64,000 nucleotides of DNA, taken from Pyrus communis. Lineage: Eukaryota > Streptophyta > Magnoliopsida > Rosales > Rosaceae. The stretch is from positions 7,322,121 through 7,386,120 of the forward strand of contig NC_084817.1 in NCBI RefSeq assembly GCF_963583255.1, read 5' to 3'. The notes beneath the pieces are model-generated. The model was not told where the DNA came from, did no database searches, and worked only from the letters and a program-made list of their open reading frames with translations. The translations under genes were made by a program, and so were the position numbers. Shown here in pieces: positions 23,327-34,427 of the stretch. Within the stretch, counting starts at the first letter, position 1; each line of letters starts with the position of its first letter.

Positions 23327-23985
23327 TAGGTGGAAATCAGTTAGGGTTTAAATCGATGTAAAGAAGGTCCCTGCTCACAAGAAATATATATGTTCTTTAC
23401 AGAAAAGCCCTATTACCACTCACCAGTAAAAGTAAAAGGTTCTCGTGTGAGTAGAAGCTCTTCTTTGGTTTTCGTCCATGGCTTCTTTAGGTAGGCAGTT
23501 CATCCTTATACCTTTAATATGCATCATCTTGAAGTAATGGTTATCGATTAACTTCTCACTAATTCTGATATATGTGATTAACGACTTGCTAATAAATTAG
23601 GGTTTTACTATATATGTGATCTAACACCCCAAAATTCGACCCACGAGGAAATCAAGATTATGATGAGTTCGCTGCTTAGTTGTGACTAGCTCAGTGTGAC
23701 GGCACAACCCTGGTGAGGGCGGATTATACCGTTACAATAAAGCTTAGACTGCTTTACAAATGTAGTTTTACAACTTTTCGTTTTTCTTGTTTGATCAGCT
23801 CTTCTTTTTTGTGAGGCAATTGGTCAGGTAAAAATTGCCAACGATAACTCCAAAGGGTGTAACTCCCTACACCAACAGTAGCATCTTCTTCCTGCAACCA
23901 TGAACGAAGCAAGGGCAATGTTATAACTCATGAATTTTTAGGAAACTTGTTAGCTTTCGTTGAGAGACCGTACTCTTTCAGAGAA
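23327..23985 (-). pseudogene. SGR2-like gene 3' end fragment
   Basis: On the minus strand it opens with residues LSTKANKFPKNS and a stop, the same C-terminal tail as the DDHD phospholipase remnant at 29.1-34.4 kb, followed by its 3' flank (collinear with 28990-29130 near the coding end). The same segment recurs at 56378-57040. It is fused tail-to-tail with a WAK kinase piece. Confidence 0.55.
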
Positions 23986-24359
23986 TGCTTTTCTTTCTGG
24001 ATCGAGACAGGATCGCTCAGTACAACTTCTCGATGATTGTATGGTAAATGAGGCAAATGTTGAACAGGTGAAGGAAGTTTCTTGGCTTGCAAAGAGGTGT
24101 ATTTGATAGTAAAAGGAGAAGAGATGCCAACCATGAAGGAAGTGGCAATGGAACATTGGTACTAAAGCGACTGAGAAGAGTGCAGGTAATGCATCCGTGG
24201 GTTCACGATGGATCTAATCTACAAGAGCCCGAGTATTTTCTCGGTGGAATATCGTCGGAAAATGGTAGCAGCTACGGAGGAGGTGAACATACGAGTTCCG
24301 GGTACGATGCCATGATGAATTACAGTATACCATTACCACCAGGAAGTGGTGGGAGATGA
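23986..24359 (+). pseudogene. WAK kinase C-terminal fragment
   Basis: Plus-strand residues LLDDCMVNEANVEQVKE, then after a frameshift RRVQVMHPWVHDGSNLQE and a Gly-rich tail ending GSGGR, match the end of the WAK kinase ([14 protein letters not shown]). A stop after AKRCI and the frame change disable it. Paralogue at 57087-57523, where about 110 bp more of the kinase survive. Confidence 0.8.
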
Positions 24360-24679
24360 CCGGCTACATGTGGTGAACAACCCCATTCTATTCTATGTAC
24401 ACATAGGGATTCAATGCTTTTCCTAGCTAGGGTTACTGCGGCTCTTCTACGAGGAACCCTATTTCTTTTCTTTTTCTTTTTGGTATGCATGAGACGATTT
24501 AATGAGACGAGAGGCCCTTCCTAACATAGTTGGTAAATTCTTCTACATACTTATAATATAATTAGGGAAACTAATAAAAATGATTTCAAAATTTTAAATT
24601 TTAACTAAAAGCCTTCTAATAATTTTATTTAATGGTAAGGACAAGAGAGAAAAAAAAACATAACAACAAATAATCACCT
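24360..24679. other. 3' flank of the WAK fragment
   Basis: No gene. It is collinear with 57524-57739 up to the position where a Helitron end interrupts the paralogue; this copy is the empty site. Confidence 0.6.
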
Positions 24680-25321
24680 AAGAGCTGTTCCATCGGGGAA
24701 CTGATAGGCCAGCACCCAGGCTATCCACTCCAGCCTAGCATTTTGACTGGCACCCAACCCAAGCTAGGCAAGAGACCAGCCTAAAATCAACAGACCCACA
24801 CGCCGGGCCATCTGACGTCAGCCGAGCTATCAACCTCCCGCACGATCAACATGTCACAGAGAGATCTTGGTGCAAAGCTCCTCGAGGCTAAGGTTGAAGA
24901 AGGCCAATTTGCAGGCGGAGCAAAAGGCGGTGGGGATGGGGGTTTGGGGGCCTTCGACGCCCTCCTAGAGGTTGAGGTTTAGAGAGAGAAAGAGAGAGAG
25001 ATTCCTTCCACTGTGTTCTTCCCATATCCCTTCATCTTGTTAATGGGTTTCTTTCTTCTGCACATTGGAGGGGAGTGGTGGGGGAGCTTCTGGGCAGAGA
25101 CAGATGAGGGGAGCGGTGGGGGAGTTTCATATCCCTTCATCTTATTAAATTATTATTTTATAATAAAAATTAATAAAATTTTAATAAAATTGACTAGGCT
25201 ATTTGGTTTTAGGGGTGGAGATGTTTTGGCCTATTACTGTACACTGGAGTCTATTATTGTTTACTTGAGTGGATAAATAAGTAGAGTGCTGGCGTAAAGT
25301 CTTTAGGGGTGGAATTGCTCT
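24680..25321. mobile_element. MITE-like element
   Basis: Ends are inverted: AGAGCTGTTCCATCGGGG on the left and GGGGTGGAATTGCTCT on the right. The inside is non-coding and has long purine-rich stretches. The terminal sequence resembles common plant hAT-type MITEs, but I do not see a clear target duplication. Confidence 0.5.
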
Positions 25322-25660
25322 AACAAAGCGCCTCTAAGCCCACTTGCCAACTCAAATCCATTTGCCGACCAATTCCTCTCTTCGATAGAGAAATTTTTCA
25401 TTGGGACCGGAATATTGATGGTGCATCACATGTTTTTATATAAGTGGTAAAAAAATTTATTTTTTAAGTTATTAATTTTTTAACACACACACCCCACTAT
25501 TTGTATAATGACACGTGGTGCACCATCCCGTGTTTCGGTCACATTAAAAATCATCTCCTTTGGGTATTGGTTATATCTGTTTTTCTGGTGTTTATAGAAA
25601 ACGAAAACAAAATAGAAATCGTTTTCTCTGTTTTTTCTCCACATCATATATATATTCATT
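25322..25660. other. intergenic
   Basis: No gene is supported. It ends in TATATATTCATT directly before the plastid-derived mosaic. Confidence 0.4.
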
Positions 25661-25907
<247 letters not shown>

Positions 25908-26114
25908 GGTATTTCAGTTTCCAGGGTAGGATCCCCAGCTCAAATTAAAGCCATGAAACAAGTTGATGGCAAATCAAAATTGGAATTGGCACAATTAGAA
26001 GAATTAGAAGACTTTGCATAATTCGTTTCTGATCTCGATTAAGCTTCTCAGAATCAATTGGCAAGATGTCAAAGAATTATGTGAGTTGCTTAAACAATCT
26101 CAATCATCCCCGCT
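25908..26114 (+). pseudogene. atpA: plastid atpA fragment
   Basis: Plus-strand residues [28 protein letters not shown] and SQNQLAR match the C-terminal part of plastid ATP synthase subunit alpha. In-frame stops (after EDFA and SDLD) show decay. Orientation is opposite to the neighbouring rbcL and ycf2 pieces. Confidence 0.85.
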
Positions 26115-26330
26115 TTTGGTGGAACCCAAACTATGTGATTGAATAAATCCTCCTCTATCCGTTGCGGGTCGAGGACTCCTTCGCCTTCTTCAAACTCTGA
26201 TTCATATTGTTCATAGAGAAATCTCTGACCAACGATAGAACAAGATCCATTTTGCATCATATTTAAAGGATTCCTTGGTTCGGGTCGAAGAAGCAATGTC
26301 ACTCGATTATTATCAAATTGACTGCAAGAT
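26115..26330 (-). pseudogene. ycf2: plastid ycf2 fragment
   Basis: The minus strand encodes [36 protein letters not shown] and [10 protein letters not shown], characteristic of Ycf2. The frame is open for about 70 codons but has no start and joins unrelated plastid DNA on both sides. Confidence 0.9.
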
Positions 26331-26351
26331 CAAGTTGGCCCTTGCAAATAG

Positions 26352-26538
26352 CTTGATGCACTATCTCCCTTCAACCCTTTGAGAGAAATGCGGCATAAGG
26401 AAGAAAAATCCATGGACCGACCCCATTGTCTCCACCTCATAGGAACTACGAGATCACCCCAAGGACGCCTTCGGCATCCAGGGGTCGCGGACCGACTATA
26501 GAACCCGGTTCAATAAGTGGACCGCATTAGCTGTCCAC
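26352..26538 (+). pseudogene. plastid rrn16 upstream region fragment
   Basis: The sequence contains ACCCCAAGGACGCCTTCGGC and ATCCAGGGGTCGCGGACCGA, which I recognise from the spacer upstream of plastid rrn16 in the inverted repeat. It is non-coding. Confidence 0.7.
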
Positions 26539-26750
26539 TTTAGTGAACGTGTCACAATGAATTACTCCTAATTTTCTTTTTATTTATTTTTTGTAAAGAC
26601 GAAGAAACAAATTCTAATTTCTCACCTATTTACTACGGCGACGAAGAATCAAATTATCACTATATTTATTCATTTTTCTACTCCTTCCAAGTGCAGGATA
26701 ACTCCCAAGGGTTGCGGGTTTTTTTCTACCAATTGGGGCCCTGCCTTTCA
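26539..26750 (-). pseudogene. rpl2: plastid rpl2-rps19 junction fragment
   Basis: On the minus strand the rpl2 end (RAPIGRKKP, then [13 protein letters not shown] and a stop at 26626-26628) is followed by a spacer and the first codons of rps19 with its GTG start (GTGACACGTTCACTAAA). This is the LSC/IR border region of a plastid genome. Confidence 0.85.
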
Positions 26751-27450
26751 GGTTATACAATTCATCCTTATTGATGAATTATCCACGTCCCTTGTTGATA
26801 ACTTGGGTATAAATTGATATAATAGGCTCTTAAGTTCATATTGAAAAAAAAAAAAAAAAATCACGAGTTTGACAATAATCTATAACGGCGGTTAATCCAT
26901 GCGATGCTTGACAGTTTTAAGATAATTCTATTATACGCCAATCAGTGTACAGTTTCAAAAATAGTGTCTATGTTCAATTTCGAAATTAGTGTAATACTCG
27001 TATTCAATTTCAGAAATAATGTAGTACTCATGTTTAGTTTCAGAATTAATTAATGTTCAGTTTTCAGAAATAATATTAAGTTTCAAAAATAGTGTAGTAC
27101 CGTCCGGTTTTAGAAGTAGTGTGTGACTGACACGCAAGTCCAGCGCATCAGCTTTTTATTACTTTTTTCTATTTTATTTTTTATTATATTAACTTTTGTC
27201 ATTTTCATTAAAGTTTAAACCATTTTCATTAAATAAAGTTATAGGATGGTTTTTTATTAAAATAAACTTAGCTCAAACTCTTTTTATTAAAGCTCTTTAT
27301 ACAATATATGTACTAGCATAGTGTATTTTAAAACACTTCAATTTTCCGTGCACATTTCAGTCATTCATAAAATTACACATTTTTTAAAACTCTAATGTAT
27401 AAGACACGTGCATGCATACTTTTTACCTTTTTCTAACAATATATATATAT

Positions 27451-27484
<34 letters not shown>

Positions 27485-28320
27485 GTATATGTATATATTT
27501 TAACACATTTGTCAATAGAGATAGGATCAAATGACAAACATTTAGACAAATATTTTTATACTTTTTGTTATATCTTGGATCTATTTATATTTAACGCTTC
27601 TAATTAAAAGTTAAGATGATTACTAAATGATGTGGCAATGACATGGAAATAAAATTAAACTTCAAATAAAACATTTTGATAAAGGAATTTTGTGAAGTTA
27701 AAATAGATCCAACCTCCATCTTTCTCATTTCCGTTTAGGTTTGCAATTCTGCAACAATAAAAAGGTCTGCAATACATGCTGTCGACGAAATTCATCTTTG
27801 TCTTTGATGCAGTGAATACATCTTAACACGGCTGTACAATACTATTTGTCTGCCTTGAAAATAAAAACAGTTTTATTCATTTTAAGTTTTAATCTTTATT
27901 TCTTTATTTATTATATTAATTATAGTCCACTTCATCATTTATGGAAAGAAATCATCTTCGAATCTCTTCCACCAAGGTTATCAGATCAAGTGATCCGGGT
28001 CTTTGAAATTTCATCCAACGGCCAAATTTTTTTATAACTTTTAAGAAATCAAAACAGGTAGGCCGTTGGATGAAAATTCAATGTCAAAATATTTGGCCCT
28101 TGATACTATGTCTGGTCAATAATAATACACATAAAATCCATGTATTTTAGATGTATTTTTAACATATTTTTAAGAAAAATAATTAAAAACTAAAAAATTA
28201 TTAAAATATAAAAAATGGCCAAGTTTTCAGATTATTTTGTAGCCGAGCTACCGAATAATACACGTACGTATTCTATTTTACTAACTATGCTTCCTACTAT
28301 ATATGGAAGAATTGTCGAAC
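26751..28320. other. AT-rich intergenic stretch
   Basis: No gene seen. It contains a short phrase (AATAGTGT / TTCAGTTTC, about 26940-27120) repeated irregularly, and an AT/GTAT microsatellite at about 27440-27497. Confidence 0.5.
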
Positions 28321-28324
28321 GTAA

Positions 28325-28620
28325 TTGGACTACAAGAAGCAGCATTTCTGTGGGAAGAGAGATTTTAGAAAGAGAAGTTCCCAAGCAATAGCACAAGTAG
28401 AAGCAATGCAAGAATACATAATTATTGTGGATCAGATGATAGACAAAGGAAAAAAGTATATGTTAGCCAATGATGAATTCGATTCATTAGGTTCTTCGAT
28501 TTGTTCAGAAAATAAACGAGAGACGAGAAAACGTCTTTCACTACGATTAAAAGGAACAACCTCAAATGGACCAAGATAAAATTTCGGGTCTATTTCTTGG
28601 TGAACATGATCTGCCATAAT
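28325..28620. other. unassigned open frames on both strands
   Basis: A plus-strand frame (28325-28579, 84 aa, starting MDYKKQHFCGKRDF) and a minus-strand frame (28432-28617, 61 aa, containing KFYLGPFEVVPFNRSERRF) overlap. I recognise neither. Base composition differs somewhat from the AT-rich neighbours, so an organellar or captured fragment is possible. Confidence 0.25.
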
Positions 28621-29127
28621 CTCTTTGATCCCTTCATTTATGTGTCGGAATAAAGAGAGATTAAATTAAACTATCCAATGAATTAAATTCTTTCTACTCA
28701 TAATTCTCGACTAAGTATTCTACAGACATTCTCGACTCCGATAATCTATAACTAATTTCATTCAGCATATAAGAAGAGACCTAGTCTGTGCACCTACGCG
28801 TTAACACCCTCACGCACCTTCCGCTCCGGCGCCCGCCAATCTAACCAAAGGAGGGAGCTAGCTAAGCTACCAGTACAGTATCCTTCGTATCATAACTTGA
28901 GGTTTTTGAAGTAGTTCCAATCTGCCACAGTCTTATGGAAGCTGGAACAGATTGGACATCCTGCTGTGAAGAAATTGGTCGAAGAAAGAAAGGCTACGGT
29001 TGTACAACTTCAAATGGTTTTAATCCCTGCTGCTACCACCTACTCTAGCGTCTTCTTCCTGCAACCACAGACGAAGGGAAAGCTGTGTTATAACCCAGGA
29101 GTTCTTCGCAAACTTGTTAGCTTTCGT
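28621..29127. other. 3' flank of the SGR2-like remnant
   Basis: The part from about 28990 is collinear with the DNA downstream of the other two SGR2-like 3' fragments (around 23870 and 56935). No other gene is seen. Confidence 0.45.
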
Positions 29128-29760
29128 TCAGAAATTTATGACCATACTTTCAGACAATGTCAAAGGACGCACTACAAGAAAAATGGCCTATGGATACAAA
29201 ATTGAGGACACAATTAATTATTTTGTGGGTAACTAACCAATTTTACACACAAAAAAATTGTATTTGTTTCCTTTGTATAAAGGCACTAATTAATGTGCCC
29301 ATTCTTCTACAAATTTGGCACAAATATTTTTTCAAGACATCATTATAAAAATAATGGACTCAAATTATCATTTGTGCCAACATTTTACTTCTAAAGACAC
29401 AATTATTTATTTTTTATTATTTTTCAAATACTTAAGGCCCACACATACCCCACTTTCTCGGCCTTTCTGTCTCTCTCAGTTAACCCACCCACACGCCACA
29501 CCCCACTTCCCTCTCTCTCCCTTTAACCCCTCCCTCTGTCTCTCTACCCAAATTCTCTCTATCTCAACCAAACAAAATCTATGCATCTCTCTTTACCATT
29601 CTCACTTCTCTCAGATATGAGATTTTCTTTCGTTTTTTTCTTGGAAAAACACCTGTGCATCAGATTTGAGAAACACCAACGCCTCCGCATCTCTCTCTAT
29701 CTCAATCGATCTGTCTCTCCCTCTCGTTGCATCTCACACTCAGATCCCGACTGTCTGTCG

Positions 29761-29945
29761 TTTGAGAAAGAACTTGAAGAAATGCAAGAGAAGCTTCAGG
29801 CAACTAGGCTTTAGAAGGAGAAACCGAGAAGCTCCTTAAGAAGGAGGAGATCTTGAAGTTCAAGAAGGAAGAGCTCCAATCATAGGGCCAAGAGCAAGAC
29901 AATCTTCAGATGGAGTTGAAGAAGCTGCAGGACTTCAAACTCGTC
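29761..29945 (+). pseudogene. HMG-box protein fragment in CACTA
   Basis: Residues LEEMQEKLQATRL, stop, then KEKTEKLL, KEEILKFKKEELQ and LQMELKKLQDFK form the charged coiled region found before the HMG boxes of plant 3xHMG-box (HMGB6/13-like) proteins. At least two stops are present. The next 60 bp (ESVKSEIESKILRKHH) are not recognised. Confidence 0.5.
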
Positions 29946-30671
29946 GAGTCGGTTAAGTCTGAGATCGAATCTAAGATTCTGAGGAAGCACCATCGTCTTC
30001 ACTATTCCTCAGATCAATGCCATAAGGAGGTAGTTGTTTTATATTTTTCCTAATTCGCAATCAAGTTTTCCTTTTTTTTTGTTTACTTTTTCAAATTTAT
30101 CGTAATTTTTTGGGATTCCACAGTATTTGGAGGCAAAGGGGTTTAGATGGTTTAGGGGTTCGTTTTTGACCTTTGATACCTTGTGATCGATCAACTGGAA
30201 TTTCAAAATTGGATAGTTTGTATTTTTGTTAGCTAGCTGTAGAGTTGTATGATAAGCTTGGAGGTATTTGAGCTCATCTCAGTTAAATTTATACAATTAT
30301 GTCCTATAATTTTTTAAGTTTTGAAAACCTGAGAGAAACAGAGTTCATTACCCTGTGGTTTTTCACGTGGGATGTAACCCTACCTCTATACTTCTGCAAT
30401 TTTAAAACATTATCTTATATATGACTTTAAAGTTTTTCTTAATTAATTCTTTTTAATCAAATACTATCTGCATTAGTTTCCTTTCCATATTTCTAGTGTT
30501 CTAGAATTTTTAGTTTGTGTGTAATGTTTGAATTGATTGTATTAAAATTGGTTGTGATTTTTTCTTTCTTTTGTATTGCAGTACAACAAAGACATAATCT
30601 AATCTATAAAGTTGTTTGTTTACATTCTTTGATCAGGAGCTGCTAATCAGTTATTAACACAACTTTATATT

Positions 30672-30793
30672 GTTGGGTATTTATGGACTTATCATTGTCG
30701 TGATCATCAGTACCTATATGGCTATCTAGCTTGTGGCCTTGCTGGTCTCTCTACCGGTATGGCTATCAGCATTGTCGATGATGTCGGTGTTAG
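30672..30793 (+). pseudogene. V-ATPase subunit c fragment in CACTA
   Basis: Residues GIYGLIIVVIIST, then in another frame LACGLAGLSTGMAISIV and DDVGVR, match the proteolipid subunit c of the vacuolar H+-ATPase (GLACGLAGLSAGMAIGIV). The middle loop is deleted and the frame shifts. The segment ends at a GTAATA donor. Confidence 0.75.
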
Positions 30794-31035
30794 GTAATAT
30801 CTCTCCTTCTCTTGGAAAGGATTGGCCTTACTCTTGCTAAGGGTGTAGATATCATATCTCTTCAATTGTTTCTTAATTTATTTTTTGCACTTGCTCCTTT
30901 GATCAATTATTTAGCTACATATATCAGAGTCATGATATGATGGGCATTTTCAAGTGAACATTTTCAATATTAATTTAGATAGTATACAATACCAAATAAT
31001 GTATTGAAATTTGATATTCTGAACTGAATTCGTCA

Positions 31036-31676
31036 GATTGTAAATCAGCATGAAGCTACAAGTAGCAACATTGTCAAGCACAAGGAGTTTAATCTTCAAA
31101 CACTTCGAATTGGTGGCTTAGGTGCTGAGTTTGCAGATATATTTTGAAGAGCTTTTGTATCCCATGTTTTCCCTCCTCACGTGACAAATAAGTAAGATAA
31201 CTGATTCTTCTAGTTGCGCTGATATCTTTTTGGTATAACTTTATACCACACTCCTTTTTGGAAAGACATTGAACCATGTCGAATCATGATTTAACACATC
31301 ATTTTGATGCTAGTACATTATTTTAACAAAGCTATTTGAGCATGTCTGAATGATTTTGGATATGCAACTTATCCTTAGAGATAAGTTAGCTATTATCTGC
31401 ATTGGTGATTGATGAGATTTCTGTTTTTGTGAACTGTGCTAGATTGTTAATGACCCTGAAGTTTTGAGCAAGTTGGTGAAACTAAGAAAAATGTTAGGAA
31501 TCTATTTGCTAATGCTGAGAATGATCAAAGGGCTCGCGGTAAGGGAAATATATACATGTCAAGTGCACTTAGGCTGGTTTTTCAATAATTTCTAATCTCA
31601 TTATGTCCTTAATTCCCCTGGAGATCAGAGTGGTTTGCATGCGATAATCTTTGATGAAATGGATGCTATTTGTAAG
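31036..31676 (+). pseudogene. NSF (vesicle-fusing ATPase) fragment in CACTA
   Basis: Three exon pieces separated by intron-like DNA: 31036-31190 ([20 protein letters not shown] and [12 protein letters not shown]), 31443-31538 (IVNDPEVLSKLV) and 31621-31676 (GDQSGLHAIIFDEMDAICK). The last is the Walker B region of the first AAA+ domain, changed from DEID to DEMD. Acceptors (CAG, TAG) and donors (GTAAGG, GTATAA) are preserved, so the capture was of genomic DNA. Stops and frame changes make it non-functional. Confidence 0.85.
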
Positions 31677-33815
31677 GTATAAATATTTCCTAGTCTATGC
31701 TTTTTACTAAGATTCTTATTCAACTACGATTTATTTTCAATTCAGAAAAAGTTGTGGGACTCTCAGTTTAAGCAAGAAGAGAATGTGGTTTAAGTGAGCT
31801 TCATTGCACGAAGAACTTGGGTCCATCGGCTGCAGTGTTGTGGGGGAGGATAGGATTCTGAAGGACTTGGTTGTAAATAACTGAAATACGTGTATATTGT
31901 GGGATTTGTTGTAAATAACTGAAGTACATGTATATTGTGGGATTTGTTGTAAATAACTAAAGTACGTGTATACTGTGGGATTTGTTGATTTAAAAGAAAA
32001 TTCAATTTTTCTACATTAATAATTTTTTTTTAAATAGAACCTATTGGGCACGATTTGAAAATTGTGCGCGTATGATCCTGTCACCTGACAATCTGACATG
32101 GTTGTCAGAATTAAGACACAAATAGGCTGTTATTTGTGCTGAACTCTTTGAGCACAATTAGCGATATTGTGTGCTATCAGCAATGGTGACGCCCATAGAG
32201 GGCACAGACATAAAGATAGTAGCTGCACTGTTGCTATTGGTCTATGAGCACAATTGTTGGTGCTTTTTGATCTCCAAGGGCACAGATAATTTATTGTGTG
32301 CAGTGCTCATTTTTTTTGTAGTGACGCTCCTCCTCTGCCTTCTCTCTTTGATCAGACCAACCTGTGAAACCACTCTCAGTGTTTGAATTTCGCCTACTCG
32401 ATTCTTCACGTAACCTTTCATCGTGTATTCCTTGGTACAAGCGTTTCAATATGAAAAGAGCAGTATCATAATCCCTCCAATAGTTTCTGCACACCAAGAC
32501 TCACCCATTACATGAGGAACAGATACTTTTAAATGAATACGAGGAACATTCGGGTAGCAGATAAAGGCAACAAGATCTTAATTAATACGGCCGTTCACCA
32601 ATTGCCAAAAAAAAATCCCAGCAAGGAAATAAACAAACATGGCTTGGGGATACACGAAAACATTCATCAACAGTATACAGTAGTTTATTAGAGAGAAAAA
32701 GAAAAAAAAAAAGATTAATAACAATCCCAATAGCATGTACGAGGAAACATTTGAAGTGAATACGTACGTATGTGCTCCAATTGCAGCAAGATACGGATGT
32801 TGAAATGTCTTATCCTGCATGATCATCAAAGACTCATTGAGGAATCAAAGAAATGACCTGGTACTGATGACATAAAGGAAGTAATTGTTATGTCTAACTG
32901 AGATAAAGAAAAGCAACAAAGCTACAAGGCAATCAAATGGAAGGCATATTTCTGAAAAGAAAAATCAATGAGAATCAATGGATGCACAAGAACGAGTGTG
33001 AATTCTTGTGTGTGTCTGTGTTTGTATGTCTATGTAGAGTTGTAGACTGAATGAGGTGGTGGGAATATCTACGCACTTGAAGCACATGATCAATCCGGCC
33101 TTCTTCACTTCCTGTTACTCTTTCCATCATAAGGGAACCGTACGATCTTGCTTCCTTTTCTTGGGTTGTTTCTGATTCTTCTGCTATATAACCAAAACAA
33201 AAAAGCGAGATCACTACAGAAGGCCACTTTTATTAAAAGTTTATTCTTTGATGTCAATATCATTAAAAAGAGGAAGATATAGATTGAAGAAGTAAATAAA
33301 TAAATAAATAAATCTGCTACCTTCTAGGCTGTCCGAGCTTCTTGATTGGCAAACTGTCAGCACTTTAACCTGTGTTCAAACATAAAAGAACCTTGATTTT
33401 ATAACAACTTCTAACATAGTATAGAAACCAAATCATAGATGTAAATTGAATAACACAATTTATAAAATAAAAAAAAAAAAAAAAAGGACTGATTAAACCC
33501 TAATTAAGTCCTTTGAAACTTAGTTTGTTTAAACTTATAAGTTAGCCGTACTATATTGTGTAAACTAATTTGTACAGAGAGAGAGAGAGAGAGGATTCAC
33601 ATATTCAAAGTCCAAAACCCTAGTTTACTGAGACTATCATAACATATATACAATTACTATACATACGGCTGATGTACGACCATAACAGATTAGAAGTTAT
33701 ATCAACTTCTAGAAGTCTAACCACGCCTACCTTTACGAAGTTTAGACGATCCATTATTGTTTGAGAATGAGCAGCTAAATCTTCAGTAAATTCCTACATC
33801 ACAAAGCAGTGTGCA

Positions 33816-33817
<2 letters not shown>

Positions 33818-33870
<53 letters not shown>
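33818..33870. repeat. (GA)n microsatellite
   Basis: About 26 uninterrupted GA units lie in an intron of the SGR2-like remnant. A shorter GA run is at 33576-33592. Confidence 0.95.
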
Positions 33871-33873
<3 letters not shown>

Positions 33874-34427
33874 CGTGGGGAAGGGAGAAGTTAAGGTGAG
33901 CGATCCACAATCATGTATATGTTAAAAATTATTTACCTGAAATCCAATATGCAACCGCTTTCCACCTTTGTGATAGGGTATGATAACAGGTCGCTTGCCG
34001 ATGTATTCTTTACATACAAGTGGTTCTATTCTGCATTTCAATATGAGAAAAGTTCTATCATGTGCTCCTAGATCAACATGTACAATTAAATAAGAGAACC
34101 CAAAATAATAAAATAAATAAGCGATAAACATAAAGTTGTTTTATGTGTATACAAGAACTTCCTGATGATATCATCAGTTTTTTTTTTTGCACTGTCAGCT
34201 AACTAAGTGGAATCTATTCAATAAAAGGTTCATGTCATGCACTGCAAACCATATCCCTAAGAGAAACGACATCTGGTACTGGTTCAACTTAAATTGGATT
34301 TCATATTAATAAATACAAACATCACAAGAGCTGGATTGTAACAGACCTATATGCAACAGGATCGAAGGGGTGAAATATATTGAATATTTGCCGACAAGCT
34401 GGCATCTCCTCACTTATATTTTCATTA

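Larger units (their letters stand above)
29170..32323 (+). mobile_element. CACTA element carrying host-gene fragments
   Basis: Termini are CACTACAAGAAAAATGG on the left and ATTTTTTTTGTAGTG on the right, inverted copies. ACG is duplicated on both sides (29167-29169 and 32324-32326). Length 3154 bp. No transposase is seen. Instead, from left to right on the plus strand it holds a pyrimidine-rich leader (29430-29600) and pieces of an HMG-box gene, a V-ATPase subunit c gene and an NSF gene, with intron-like DNA between them. It sits inside the last exon of the SGR2-like gene. Confidence 0.9.
29128..34427 (-). pseudogene. DDHD-domain phospholipase remnant (SGR2-like), 3' part
   Basis: Minus-strand exons with good splice sites: 34427-34347 (EEMPACRQIFNIFHPFDPVA), 34030-33937 (EPLVCKEYIGKRPVIIPYH), 33793-33731, 33369-33321, 33183-33077 (GRIDHVLQ), 32814-32768 (HPYLAAIGAHT), and 32486-32324 continuing at 29166-29128 (NYWRDYDTALFILKRLY). 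The DDHD-family Asp, His and Asp positions are visible in RIDH, GAHT and DTALF. The Arabidopsis relative SGR2 is a phospholipase A1-like protein needed for gravitropism and vacuole function. The 5' two-thirds are missing, cut by an LTR fragment. The last exon is split by a CACTA element, and without the insert it reads in frame ...EEERPLTLSESMVINF then stop, 12 residues before the stop in the 23.9-kb copy. Confidence 0.75.
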
